Part shown: piece by piece, positions 17,921 to 29,504 of the stretch
Layout of the letters: every line of letters begins with the position of its first letter
How positions within the stretch are numbered: the first letter of the stretch is position 1
From: Thalassovita autumnalis
Lineage (GTDB): Bacteria > Pseudomonadota > Alphaproteobacteria > Rhodobacterales > Rhodobacteraceae
DNA: 64,000 nt
Reading direction: 5' to 3'
NCBI RefSeq assembly: GCF_001458255.1
Contig: NZ_CYSB01000026.1
Coordinates: 124,001-188,000, forward strand
Position numbers and translations under genes: made by a program
Notes under the pieces: model-generated
What the model saw: the letters and a program-made list of their open reading frames with translations, nothing else
Databases searched by the model: none
Told to the model about the DNA's origin: nothing

Positions 17921-18343
17921 ATGCTTACGATCCAACGTCTGGATATTGCGGACGCCCGCGTGATGATCGCCGGCGCCCGCGCCAAAGCCGAGGAGATCGG
18001 GGTGCCAATGTGCATCGCGATCACCGATGAGGGCGGCAATCTGGTGGCCTTTGAACGGATGGACGGGGGGAAAGTGACCTCCTCAACCATCGCGGTTGAT
18101 AAGGCCTTCACGGCTGCCGGTGCCAAAAAGGCGACCCATGACTATGGCGAGGTCAGCCAGCCGGGCAAACCGGCCTATGGCATCGCCTCGGCCATAGGCG
18201 GCCGCCTGATGGTGGTCGGCGGTGGCCTGCCGGTGGAGGTTGATGGCGCGGTTGTTGGCGGCATCGGCGTGTCCTCGGGCACCCCGGCGCAGGACCGTGA
18301 CGTGGCTGAGGCTGGGATCGCGGCCTTTATGGCAACGCTCTAA
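17921..18343 (+). CDS. GlcG/HbpS-family protein
   Basis: The 140-residue protein belongs to the GlcG/HbpS family, whose members bind heme or small molecules and often sit beside glycolate or glyoxylate genes. Typical stretches are VPMCIAITDEGGNLVAFERM and GGGLPVEVDGAVVGGIGVSSG. No signal peptide is present. A strong GGAGGAG site precedes the ATG, which is 23 bases after the glcB stop, so the two are co-transcribed. The exact function is not known. Confidence 0.85.
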   Translation: MLTIQRLDIADARVMIAGARAKAEEIGVPMCIAITDEGGNLVAFERMDGGKVTSSTIAVDKAFTAAGAKKATHDYGEVSQPGKPAYGIASAIGGRLMVVGGGLPVEVDGAVVGGIGVSSGTPAQDRDVAEAGIAAFMATL

Positions 18344-18368
18344 GCGCGCTGTGAGTTGACGTAATAGA

Positions 18369-18395
18369 AACGGCGCCTCCCGGGGCGCCGTTTTT
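18369..18395 (+). terminator. Terminator of the glcB operon
   Basis: AACGGCGCC (18369-18377) pairs with GGCGCCGTT (18384-18392) over 9 bp with a 6-base loop and runs into TTTTT. It lies 25 bases past the GlcG-like stop. Confidence 0.9.
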
Positions 18396-18405
18396 CATTT
18401 GGGTT

Positions 18406-18459
18406 GAGTATTTAGGGCTTTGCCCTCTTGGCCTGACGGCCAATTCACCCAGAGTATTT
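18406..18459. repeat. Intergenic element: GAGTATTT flanking two hairpins
   Basis: GAGTATTT occurs at 18406-18413 and again at 18452-18459. Between them are two small perfect hairpins: AGGGC/GCCCT (18414-18426) and TTGGCC/GGCCAA (18428-18443). A related unit (hairpin plus GAGTATTT) is present at 44164-44197. I recall similar sequences at gene ends in other Rhodobacterales, but did not check. Confidence 0.45.
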
Positions 18460-18477
18460 ATGAAACGTTGAAAGCGA

Positions 18478-19029
18478 TTAGGGATCGAAAGGTTTTTCTT
18501 CCAGCGCGGCGGCGATGTCATCATCCAGCGGGGTTTCGCAGGAGTTCAGGATATAGCCAAGCGTTGAGTAGAAGCCGACGGTGGCGATGACATCAAACAT
18601 CCCCTCCTTGCCCACCAGATCCACCAGCGCCTGCTGGGTGTGGGGGGACAGGCGTTTTTCGTAGAACAATTCATCCACGGCGCGGGCGACGGTGGCGTCG
18701 TCCTTGCGCATGCCTTCCAGCGGGCCGCGTACCTTGTTGATGCGGGAATCGCTCATCCCGCAGGCGCGGGCGCGGTGCACGTGCTGCCCCCATTCGTAAG
18801 GTGAGCCCAAGCGGTGGCCGGTGCGCAGGATGGCCACTTCGGACAGTTCCTGCCCCAGCGCATTGTCAATCACCACATGTTGGCGCAGCGGCGCCCAGGC
18901 GGTCAGCAGCGCGGGGTTATGGGCCATGGTGCGGTAAACGTTAAGCTGGGTGGCAAAGCCGCCCTTCATCTCCTCGGCCGACTGCGGCCAGGCGTCATCC
19001 TGAATCGGGGGGAGGGGGAGCTCTGTCAT
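18478..19029 (-). CDS. Carboxymuconolactone decarboxylase (CMD/AhpD-like) family protein
   Basis: The 183-residue all-helical protein contains ELSEVAILRTGHRLGSPYEWGQHVHRA, the core of the CMD family with its conserved glutamate and histidine. There is no CXXC pair, so the peroxidase chemistry of AhpD is unlikely. Homologs are loosely linked to detoxification or aromatic breakdown, but nothing nearby supports a specific pathway. It stands alone on the - strand. Confidence 0.8.
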   Translation of the reverse strand: MTELPLPPIQDDAWPQSAEEMKGGFATQLNVYRTMAHNPALLTAWAPLRQHVVIDNALGQELSEVAILRTGHRLGSPYEWGQHVHRARACGMSDSRINKVRGPLEGMRKDDATVARAVDELFYEKRLSPHTQQALVDLVGKEGMFDVIATVGFYSTLGYILNSCETPLDDDIAAALEEKPFDP

Positions 19030-19237
19030 GGGACCGTCTTTCTATCTGCCGTCCTAGGCGACATGCGGGGTGGGCGGTGGCGTGTCAAGACGCGAAACCG
19101 CTGCCATGCCAGAAAGCGCTGCGGGTTATGCGATCCGTTTACCAATTGTTAGCTTTTCTACTTGCACAGTGAGGCAAGAGGTGAGGCGGTGTTGTTGCCT
19201 CAAGTTTTAGTCGAATTTTGAGCTTTTAGAGGGAACT

Positions 19238-19639
19238 ATGGCTAAGAGGCGGTTGCTGAGTGTTCTGGCTGTTCTGACGGCCCCCATTGTGTGGGCGCAG
19301 GAGGCTTCGGTGGATTTTGATCAACTGCTCACGGCCTGCAACGCCGATCCGCCGGGTTGCCAGCTGGTGCTGACAGGGGCCATTCAGCAGATTTCCACGA
19401 TGGCTGACGTGCCGCAGGCGACGGTCAACGGGTACCTGGCTACATTGGCGACCATTGCGGTCAGCACGGCGCAATCTCACAGTGGGGTGCAGCAGCAAAT
19501 GGCAGATGTTGTGGCTGAGGTGGCGGGCAGTGTTGCAGCTTCAGATTCGCAGGCGGCGCAGGATCTGCGGGCGGTTGCAACGCAGCTGGGTAGTGGACAG
19601 GAGGTGGATCTGACGCAAATCGCTGGCAGCCCGACCTGA
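19238..19639 (+). CDS. Small exported protein, unknown function
   Basis: I do not recognise a family. The 133-residue product has a basic start and a signal peptide (KRRLLSVLAVLTAPIVWAQ, likely cut after WA or AQ). The mature part has one cysteine pair (C in LLTACNADPPGCQL) and then a low-complexity, helix-prone stretch rich in A, Q, V and S. AGAGGGAAC precedes the ATG. It is convergent with the next gene. Confidence 0.65.
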   Translation: MAKRRLLSVLAVLTAPIVWAQEASVDFDQLLTACNADPPGCQLVLTGAIQQISTMADVPQATVNGYLATLATIAVSTAQSHSGVQQQMADVVAEVAGSVAASDSQAAQDLRAVATQLGSGQEVDLTQIAGSPT

Positions 19640-19678
19640 GAGTTGGTTAACGGGGTGTGCTTGCCGAATAGTACTGAC

Positions 19679-20173
19679 TTAGGTGCAGCGGGTGACACCC
19701 ATGTTGATTAGCTGTTCCCCGCTGAGCGTGATCAGGGTGGTGGAGTGGCGGGCGGTGCTGAGGAACCAGCGTCGTAGGGCGGGCGGATAGTGATCGGCCA
19801 TGGTCTGTGACCAGCGTTCGAAGTCTGTGGGCAGCATTTTCAGGCCTCGGGTGGCCAGCTGCGGCCCGTGAAAGCCAAAGCGCGCGTGGACCGAGATGCA
19901 GGTGTCAGGCAAACCAAGGTACAGCGTGCAGGCCGAATTGCAGTAACCGCGGCGGATTTCCACCCGCTGGCCGGACTGTCGCAGGCGCTGTAGGTCCTGA
20001 AGGCGGGCGGGCAGGCTGCCACCGGGATCGTTGTGAATGTGCAGGACTGTGGGCGCCGCACTGACTGGTGTCACCGAGGAAAGGATGAAGAAGGACAGGC
20101 ACAGCAAGAGCACAGCCGCAAAGCGCAATTGCGCTGGATGCTTGCTGGGATTGAAACTGCCGCCTTTTGTCAT
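19679..20173 (-). CDS. Exported ClpP-fold-like protein (COG3904-like), unknown function
   Basis: The 164-residue product has an N-terminal signal or anchor (about 18-40). It then has a short ClpP/crotonase-like core: VEIRRGYCNSACTLYLGLPD followed by ARFGFHGP. In periplasmic proteins of this type the serine of the xSAC motif and the histidine of the FGFHxP motif sit where serine-protease residues would be. Two cysteines flank the serine. The fold assignment is from these motifs only, the enzyme activity is unknown, and the protein is shorter than usual for the group. Confidence 0.6.
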   Translation of the reverse strand: MTKGGSFNPSKHPAQLRFAAVLLLCLSFFILSSVTPVSAAPTVLHIHNDPGGSLPARLQDLQRLRQSGQRVEIRRGYCNSACTLYLGLPDTCISVHARFGFHGPQLATRGLKMLPTDFERWSQTMADHYPPALRRWFLSTARHSTTLITLSGEQLINMGVTRCT

Positions 20174-20448
20174 CGCGAACGCACACCGGGTTGAACTGAC
20201 CTACACCCTGTAAAGACGGCGCATGTCTGGGAACTTAAAGCGCCGCGCGGCAGGGCCTTGTTGGGCCGGAGGAGGTCGCTTTATCCGAGGCGCGGAGTGA
20301 TGGCGGGCAGCCTCACCGGGAATGCGGGCAGAAATGGGGTGGCCGAATGGGGCGCGCGTGCTGAATGCAAAAAATTTAAGTCAATTGCTGCGTAGGCTTA
20401 GCGCATTTGACGGTTCTTAAAGACGGCTTTGGTTAAGGGATTTGAGTG

Positions 20449-21171
20449 ATGCAGACACCGGGTTTAATGCCACTGGCCCTGAGTGCGGGGTTTGGCGGGA
20501 TCTTTGTGGTCGCGCTGTGGCTTTTGCCTGCGGAACTTGCTGGCCAACGGCAGGTCGGGCGGGGGGCGACATCGATTTATCTGCAGGCGCTGGGCAGCGT
20601 TCCGGAGTTTGCTGCCGTACGGTCATGGCGGGTGCAACAGGCGCAATTGACGGGCTGTGACGATCTGCTGGCCGGCCCTTCTGCCAAAATTGCGGACCCT
20701 CAGGCGATGCATCGTGTGGCGGGGGCCTGTTTGAAACGGGCCGATGAGGTTCTGCGGTCATCACCCACGGCCGCCATAGCGCATTTGGTCCGCGCACAAG
20801 CGCTGGCGTTCTTGGGGCGGTCAGTTGACGCTGAATCTGCGTTGCTGTTGGCGCAAAAGACGGCACCGCATGAAGGCTGGCTGGCGGCGCGGCGGTTGCG
20901 ATTTGTTCTGCTGAACAACGGGTTAGATGTGCCCCTAACCGGGGGCACGGCACCTGCCTCGGAAATTGATCTGGCGCTGCGGGCGGATGTGCTGACGGTG
21001 TTGCAGATCGATGACTACCTGCCGCTGCTGGTGCAGCTCTATCAGCGCCAAACTGACAGGCGGGCATGGTTGTTGGCGGCGGTTGAGAAGGCGCCGATTG
21101 CCCGTAAACGAGCGTTTTTGGCGCTGCTGCGCGGTGCCCTGCGAGGCGCATCGAATGGGGGCAGGGGATGA
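20449..21171 (+). CDS. Membrane-anchored helical-repeat (TPR-like) protein of the polysaccharide cluster
   Basis: The 240-residue protein has one N-terminal membrane helix (about 7-28, LALSAGFGGIFVVALWLLP). The rest is alpha-helical and resembles TPR repeats (AIAHLVRAQALAFLGRSVDAESALLLAQ). AAGGGA at 20435-20440 supports the ATG at 20449. The stop overlaps the O-antigen-ligase-like gene (ATGA), so the two are coupled. It probably assists polymer assembly, which is inferred from position. Confidence 0.7.
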   Translation: MQTPGLMPLALSAGFGGIFVVALWLLPAELAGQRQVGRGATSIYLQALGSVPEFAAVRSWRVQQAQLTGCDDLLAGPSAKIADPQAMHRVAGACLKRADEVLRSSPTAAIAHLVRAQALAFLGRSVDAESALLLAQKTAPHEGWLAARRLRFVLLNNGLDVPLTGGTAPASEIDLALRADVLTVLQIDDYLPLLVQLYQRQTDRRAWLLAAVEKAPIARKRAFLALLRGALRGASNGGRG

Positions 21172-22652
21172 TCGAATCTGATCGCGAAACCCCGCTGTTA
21201 GTCCAGATGGCGGGCGGGTTAAAATACGCGTCACGGTCAGCGCTGGCGTTAGTGCGCCCTGGTTCCAAACAGATGGACGTGCTGACGGACGCGCTTTCCT
21301 GGGGGCTACCAGCATTCGTCATCCTGATCGCTGTCCCACAGGGTGCAACCTCTGCGCTTACTTGGATCGGCGCGACATTGGTGCTGTCGATGATCAGCAT
21401 TGCCTATTTTCTCATGCGGGCCGTCTGTGTGCCACACCGCCCCATGGAATTGCGCCATCATAGAGGCATTGCTTGCCTGGGTGGCGCGATACTGATTGCT
21501 GCGACCTGGTGCGTGTTGCCCGTTTCGGCGCCCCCTCTGTCAGGCCTGCCCAATGATGTGCACCCCAATCACATCAGTCTGGCAGTTGGGGCGGGGCAGC
21601 TGGCCCTGCTGCGGCTGGCGTCCTACGCGATGCTGTTTGTGCTGATGGCAGAGGTCAGCGCCAACCCGCACCGGGCCGAGCGGATGCTGACGTTGCTATA
21701 CGTTGGGTTTGTGGCCCATGCGGCCTGGGCGCTGCTGTCGCTGCATGTGCTAGGGGACACGCTGTTGCTGGGGGAAAAATCGGCCTACCATGGGGTCGCA
21801 ACGGGAACCTTTGTGAACCGCAATTCCTTTGCCAGCTTTTTGGCGATGGGGGCGGTGATCGGAACCGCACGTCTGGTGGCGTTGACGTTGGGTGCGGAGC
21901 GGGCTTTCCTGCCCGTGAGGCGCGCCAGCGGTGGGCCCGTGGTGCTACAGGCGCTGGGTCTCCTGCTGATCCTGAGCGCGCTTGCTGCGACGGGATCACG
22001 GATGGGGGTGTTTTCTGCCCTGATCGCGCTGAGTGGCGTGATCAGCTTCCTTGCGATTAAAGCAGGGGCGCCAGGCCGCAGAACCGGGCTGGTCCTGTGC
22101 CTTGGTGCGTTTGTTTTGGTCACTTTTGCCCTCAGCACCTTTGGGCAGGCCATGCTGGAACGGTTGGTATTTGCGCCCGCCGATTGGGAGGAGCGGCTGG
22201 CGCTTTACCGGCAAACCTGGGCGATGATCATGGCGCGCCCTTGGACGGGCTATGGCGTGGATGGGTTCCATGTGGCGTTTGAGCTGTTTCATCAGCCTGA
22301 CCTGCGTATGGATCGGACGTGGCAGCTGCCCCACAACACCTACCTCAGCCTTTGGGTGGACTATGGGATCCCGTTGGGCAGTTTGACCCTGGCTCTGGTG
22401 GGGGCGGTTTTTGTCAAATTGCTGCTTGCCCTGCGCCAGCGGCGGCACGGCTATGGACCCGCGGTGATTGGCTGCGCGGTGATCATTCTGGCCGCGGTGC
22501 ATTCGCTTGCCGATTTCAGTTTTGAGATTGCTGCAAATGTCTATGTGTTCATCGCTTTAGTCTGCCTTGGCCTCGCGCCTGGGCGTGGGGCGGAAGGCAC
22601 ACAAAGAAAGCCCAATGACATGGGACGCATAGAGACCGGGAGAGGCATGTGA
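21168..22652 (+). CDS. O-antigen ligase/Wzy-type polymerase family membrane protein
   Basis: The 494-residue protein has about ten predicted membrane helices and a large periplasmic loop with WEERLALYRQTWAMIMARPWTGYGVDGF and LPHNTYLSLWVDYGIP. This matches the Wzy_C domain found in O-antigen ligases (WaaL) and repeat-unit polymerases (Wzy). GTFVNRNSFASFLAMG is another family signature. WaaL and Wzy cannot be told apart from sequence. The following Wzc-like gene favours a polymerase or ligase for an exported polysaccharide. Confidence 0.85.
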   Translation: MIESDRETPLLVQMAGGLKYASRSALALVRPGSKQMDVLTDALSWGLPAFVILIAVPQGATSALTWIGATLVLSMISIAYFLMRAVCVPHRPMELRHHRGIACLGGAILIAATWCVLPVSAPPLSGLPNDVHPNHISLAVGAGQLALLRLASYAMLFVLMAEVSANPHRAERMLTLLYVGFVAHAAWALLSLHVLGDTLLLGEKSAYHGVATGTFVNRNSFASFLAMGAVIGTARLVALTLGAERAFLPVRRASGGPVVLQALGLLLILSALAATGSRMGVFSALIALSGVISFLAIKAGAPGRRTGLVLCLGAFVLVTFALSTFGQAMLERLVFAPADWEERLALYRQTWAMIMARPWTGYGVDGFHVAFELFHQPDLRMDRTWQLPHNTYLSLWVDYGIPLGSLTLALVGAVFVKLLLALRQRRHGYGPAVIGCAVIILAAVHSLADFSFEIAANVYVFIALVCLGLAPGRGAEGTQRKPNDMGRIETGRGM

Positions 22653-22691
22653 GGTTGAGCATTTCATTTGGGGCGTATGGGACAGGGTAAC

Positions 22692-24845
22692 ATGCACAGA
22701 TCTCATGCGGCGTTTCTGGACCTGCGCGATATCCTCCTCATTCTGCGGCGTCAGAGGTGGCTGGTTGCGCTGACCTGTCTGGTCATGCTGACCGTTGCCG
22801 GGGCCTATCTGCTGCGTACAACGGTGCTGTTTACGGCAACCGCGCTGGTGCAGATCGATCCGCAGGAAACCAATTTGCTGGATCCTTCTGCAGGCCACAG
22901 TGGCACCCCGGGCGCCGAGGACGTGCGAATTGAAACTGAGGTTGAGATCCTTAAATCACCCCGGTTGGCGTTGCAGACGATCAAGACGGCTGACCTATCT
23001 AATTCTGCGGCGTTTGGCCCCCGGGTTGGCCTGTTGGATCAGATGCGTCTGGCGCTGGGCGTGACGCTGCCGACCCCGTCCGCCACCGCGCTGGTGAATG
23101 AGACAATCGCCAATTTCTCAGAGGCGTTGGCGGTGCAGCGCAGGGGGCAGACCTATCTGGTCAGTGTTCAGATCACCAGTGAGGATCCCGATCTGGCGGC
23201 GCACCTCGCCAACACCCATGCTCGCATCTACATCGGGGATCAGCTGACCAGCCGCAGGCGATCGGTTGCGGCCTCGGGTGAGGTGCTGCGCGCAGAATTG
23301 GGCAAAGCGGCGGAGCGGTTAGCGGAAAGCAATACGGCCCTGCGCGGGTATGTATTGGAAAACATAGACCGGTTAAGTGCGGAGGTGGACAGCGCGGAGC
23401 TGCGGCAGCTCAGCATCCAACTGACCGAGGGGCAGGCGCAGCTGGCGCGGGTCGAAGATCAGTTGCAGCTTGCAGATCAAGGGTTTGAACAGGGGGACTG
23501 GCAGGATCTTGCGGCCCAGGTGGGCGATCAGTCGCTTGCCGCGCTGGCGCAGCAGCGTGCGGCGCTTGCCACCCGTTTGATTGGTGCGGAGCTGACCCCG
23601 CAGGACAATTTTGATCTGACCGCTGAGGTCCGGGCGCTTGAGGCGGAACTGCGGTCGCAGGGGCGTGCGGCAGTGACCGGGTTGCGCCGGGACTATCAGC
23701 AGGCGCTACGGGCGCAGGATCGCACCCTGGGTGAGGTGCAGCGTGCCCTTACGGGCGTGGATCTGAGCCCGCAAACGCTGACCGATATCTATGCGCTGAA
23801 CCAGAATGCGCTGACCTCGCAGCGCCAATTTGATCAGTTGAACACGCGTCTGCGCGATGTGGAGGCGCTGGCGGTGATGCAGGTTGCGGGCAGCCGCCTT
23901 GTGTCCGAAGCGCTGCCCCCCAGTGAGCCCTCATTTCCCAATGCAGGATTGGTTTTGGGGGTGGCGCTGGTGTTTGCAGTGGCGCTGGGCATCGGTTTGG
24001 CACTGCTGAAGGAGTTTTATTACGGCGGGATCACATCGGCCAGTCAGCTGGGCAATGTGCTGCCTGAAAAACCCGCCGCTGCCGTGCCGAAAACCACGAT
24101 GCAACCGGGCTGGCACACTTTGGCGGATAAAGTCGTGGCCGAGCCGATGACACAATTTGCTGAGGCGTTTCGCGCGCTAAGGGCCAGCGTTGACCGCAGT
24201 TTGGGCAAGTGGGGCAAGGCCTCAGGCGCGGTTGTTTTGGTGACCTCCGCCAATCCGGCGGAGGGTAAGTCCACCACTGCGCTGGCATTGGCGCGCACCT
24301 ATGCGTTGGCCGGGCAACGCACATTGCTGATCGATGCGGATCTGCGCAGCCCAAATATTCAGGCCTTCATCGGGGCGGAGCCAAACGTGGGCCTGCTGGA
24401 ATACCTGCAATCCAATGGCGCACTGTGTCAGGAACAGGCGGGGGCTGGCCGGGATGACAGCGATGCGCCGGTGGAACAGTTTTATCTGCGCGAGCCCCGC
24501 AGCCCCTTGGCGATCATCCTTGGCAGCCGGCGCGCGGATGTGCCGACAGATGCGCCGCTGCAATCCATGGCCTTCAAGGCGCTTTTGGACAATGCGCGCA
24601 GCGCCTTTGACGTTGTGATTGTGGATTCCGCCCCATTGGCGCCGGTGGTGGACACGCAGTATATCGCGCCGCTGGTGGATGTGGCGGTGCTCTGCGTCCG
24701 CTTTGGTCAGGCAACCCAGGTTGAGCTGCGCAGCGCCTACACCAGCCTGCGGGAAACCCTGCCGGAAGATGCAGCGATCATCGGGATCCTGAATGGGGTG
24801 GAGGGGCGCAGTCAGGGCTACAGCTATGGCGCCTATTTTGACTGA
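22692..24845 (+). CDS. Wzc-like polysaccharide co-polymerase with BY-kinase domain
   Basis: The 717-residue inner-membrane protein sets chain length and regulates export of polysaccharide. It has a Wzz domain with a first membrane helix (about 24-42), a long periplasmic coiled-coil part, and a second helix near 425-445 (LVLGVALVFAVALGIGLALL). The cytoplasmic tyrosine kinase domain has Walker A SANPAEGKST, Walker A' LLIDADLRSPN and Walker B VVIVDSAP. Three tyrosines lie in the last nine residues (GYSYGAYFD), the usual autophosphorylation tail, though short. Starts at TTG 22668 and ATG 22677 are alternatives. AGGG before 22692 favours it modestly. Confidence 0.87.
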   Translation: MHRSHAAFLDLRDILLILRRQRWLVALTCLVMLTVAGAYLLRTTVLFTATALVQIDPQETNLLDPSAGHSGTPGAEDVRIETEVEILKSPRLALQTIKTADLSNSAAFGPRVGLLDQMRLALGVTLPTPSATALVNETIANFSEALAVQRRGQTYLVSVQITSEDPDLAAHLANTHARIYIGDQLTSRRRSVAASGEVLRAELGKAAERLAESNTALRGYVLENIDRLSAEVDSAELRQLSIQLTEGQAQLARVEDQLQLADQGFEQGDWQDLAAQVGDQSLAALAQQRAALATRLIGAELTPQDNFDLTAEVRALEAELRSQGRAAVTGLRRDYQQALRAQDRTLGEVQRALTGVDLSPQTLTDIYALNQNALTSQRQFDQLNTRLRDVEALAVMQVAGSRLVSEALPPSEPSFPNAGLVLGVALVFAVALGIGLALLKEFYYGGITSASQLGNVLPEKPAAAVPKTTMQPGWHTLADKVVAEPMTQFAEAFRALRASVDRSLGKWGKASGAVVLVTSANPAEGKSTTALALARTYALAGQRTLLIDADLRSPNIQAFIGAEPNVGLLEYLQSNGALCQEQAGAGRDDSDAPVEQFYLREPRSPLAIILGSRRADVPTDAPLQSMAFKALLDNARSAFDVVIVDSAPLAPVVDTQYIAPLVDVAVLCVRFGQATQVELRSAYTSLRETLPEDAAIIGILNGVEGRSQGYSYGAYFD

Positions 24846-24853
24846 GAATGCAA

Positions 24854-24890
24854 AAACGCCCTGCGGTTGGAACCAGCAGGGCGTTTGTCA
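24854..24890. terminator. Bidirectional terminator between wzc-like gene and gyrB
   Basis: AAACGCCCTGC (24854-24864) and GCAGGGCGTTT (24876-24886) form a perfect 11-bp stem. Read on the - strand it is followed by TTTTTG, so it ends gyrB well. It also ends the + strand polysaccharide genes. Confidence 0.9.
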
Positions 24891-24907
24891 CTGCGAACCT
24901 GGGGCGT

Positions 24908-27379
<2,472 letters not shown>

Positions 27380-27458
27380 TCACGCCCTGCGGGGCATTTT
27401 GGTGGTCTCAGGTAGGGGGGATCAGGCGGGTGCTCGGCGGGATGCCTTGCGCGGCGTG

Positions 27459-29339
27459 TTACGGCGCGTTGGTGGTGCCTTCGCGGTCGGCTTCTTCCTG
27501 CGTTTCCACCCAGCGTTTGATCACGTCACGCGCCGCAGAAGCATCGTTTTCCTCAATCGCCAAACGCAGATCCTTCAGCGCGGTGGCAATCTCGATCTCG
27601 GACAGCAACCCTTCCTGGGCACGCAGGATTTTCGGGTGCGGTGTGGTCAGCATATCGGGGCTGATCAGCAGCTCTTCTATCAGCTTCTCGCCGGGGCGCA
27701 GACCGGTGACCTTGATTTCAACATCACCGTCCGGATTGCCCTCATCGCGGACTTCAAAACCGGCGCCTTCGATCATCTGACGGGCCAGTCGGCGGATCGG
27801 GACCAGATCCCCCATATCCAGAACAAAGACATCCCCACCACGCGAAAAGGTGCCGGCCAGCAGCACCAGGCGCGCGGCCTCGGAAATGGTCATGAAATAG
27901 CGCGCAACATCATTGTGGGTCAGCGTCACCGGGCCGCCGCGCGCGATCTGTTCCTCAAACAGCGGGATAACCGAGCCGGAGGACCCCATCACATTGCCGA
28001 AACGCACCATGGAGAACATGGTGCCATCGCTGCGGGTGGCCAGATCCTGCACCGCCATTTCCGCCAACCGTTTGGAGGCGCCCATGATGTTTGTCGGCCG
28101 CACAGCCTTGTCCGAACTGACAAGAATGAAACGTTCGACGCCCGCCAGACGCGCCGCATCTGCAAGGGTTTTGGTGCCAATCACGTTGTTCTGCAGGCCG
28201 GCGATTTCGTTCTTTTCCACCATCGGCACGTGTTTGTACGCGGCGGCGTGCAGGACCACTTCGATCTGGTTCTGCTGCAGCAGGCTTTCCATCATCTTGC
28301 GATCACAGACGGAGCCCAAAATGGCGGTGATCGGCAGATCCGGGGCGATCGACTGCAGCTCTTTCTCAATCGAATAAAGCGCCAGTTCTGAGTGATCCAG
28401 CAGCACCAGATGGGACGGGCGGCAGGCCACCAGTTGGCGGCACAGTTCAGACCCGATTGATCCGCCTGCACCGGTGACCAGCAGGCGGTGGCCTTGATAG
28501 GCGTGCGACACGGCGGGCAGATCTTCATCCAGCCCGGTACGACCCAGCAACTCATCAATCGGGACGGGGCTGTAGCGTTTGGACAGATCCACGTCGGTCA
28601 GAAGATCCGCAAAGGACGGCAGCGTGTGCACCTCACAGCCGTAACGGCGCAGGCGCATGGCGATTTTGGCGTGGGTCGATGGGGTGGCCGAGGGCATGGC
28701 CAGCACCACGCGGTTGACCTCCTTGCGGTTGACCAGGTCTTCAATCCGGCTGGACGCGTAAACCGCGGCCCCCATCAGGGTCAGGCTCTGCAGTTTTGGA
28801 TTGTCGTCGACAAAGGCCACCAGCTCCACATCATCGCCCGCGCGTAGGGCTGCAGCCAGCTGCAGACCAGTTTGACCCGCACCGTAGATGATCAGGCGCG
28901 TACGGCCGGGCCCGGTGCGATAGATGGCAAGGACCAGCTGGCGCAACAACAGACGGCTCATCGCGATCCCGATGAGCAATACCATAGCAAAAACAGCAAA
29001 AAGCGCGGTCGGCAGGCCGGTGTTTGTGACAAAACTCAGGCTTGAGCAGGCCACGGCGACAAGTGCGGCCACCAAACAGCTGCGCAGAATGCCTGAAGAT
29101 TCATAAGCATTCAGGCTGAGCCGGTGCAGACCAAGAACATTGGCGGTGCTGGCGCAAAAGAGCGAGGCAAAAACCAACAATGTCAGCAACGCAACGGGTT
29201 GCTGGATCATTTGGCTCAAAGACTGAAGCAGGAAAAGGGTAAGCAGCAGAGAGAGCGGCGCGACCAAAAGGTCAATCGCCATAAAAAACAATCGCTTATT
29301 CTGGTCTCCTAAATGAGAGACAAACGAATAGAGCGTCAT
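27459..29339 (-). CDS. Membrane-bound nucleotide-sugar 4,6-dehydratase (WbpM/FlaA1/CapD type)
   Basis: The enzyme makes 4-keto-6-deoxy UDP-HexNAc, a precursor for deoxyaminosugars in surface glycans. The 626-residue long form has four N-terminal membrane helices (about 17-137), a first Rossmann domain (IIYGAGQTGLQ at 150-160), and the catalytic SDR domain with VTGAGGSIGSELC near 288-300 and HAAAYKHVPMVE at 364-375. The usual SDR tyrosine is replaced by methionine M419, with K423, in NIMGASKR. This Met/Lys pattern is known for WbpM and FlaA1. AGGAGGACAA precedes the ATG. It is 165 bases downstream of the sugar-phosphate transferase gene. Confidence 0.9.
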   Translation of the reverse strand: MTLYSFVSHLGDQNKRLFFMAIDLLVAPLSLLLTLFLLQSLSQMIQQPVALLTLLVFASLFCASTANVLGLHRLSLNAYESSGILRSCLVAALVAVACSSLSFVTNTGLPTALFAVFAMVLLIGIAMSRLLLRQLVLAIYRTGPGRTRLIIYGAGQTGLQLAAALRAGDDVELVAFVDDNPKLQSLTLMGAAVYASSRIEDLVNRKEVNRVVLAMPSATPSTHAKIAMRLRRYGCEVHTLPSFADLLTDVDLSKRYSPVPIDELLGRTGLDEDLPAVSHAYQGHRLLVTGAGGSIGSELCRQLVACRPSHLVLLDHSELALYSIEKELQSIAPDLPITAILGSVCDRKMMESLLQQNQIEVVLHAAAYKHVPMVEKNEIAGLQNNVIGTKTLADAARLAGVERFILVSSDKAVRPTNIMGASKRLAEMAVQDLATRSDGTMFSMVRFGNVMGSSGSVIPLFEEQIARGGPVTLTHNDVARYFMTISEAARLVLLAGTFSRGGDVFVLDMGDLVPIRRLARQMIEGAGFEVRDEGNPDGDVEIKVTGLRPGEKLIEELLISPDMLTTPHPKILRAQEGLLSEIEIATALKDLRLAIEENDASAARDVIKRWVETQEEADREGTTNAP

Positions 29340-29504
29340 TTTGTCCTCCTAATAACACCAATTGGCGGTCGCTTTCTGTAGCTCTAATCTTGGAAAGTAA
29401 CCAAGCCGCTAACAAATGGTTTTACCACAGTATTGGATTTTGCTTGCACGGCGCAAGATCTGGTGCCTCGCGTTGCGTGCATGTGGCAATTCTGACGCCG
29501 ATTT

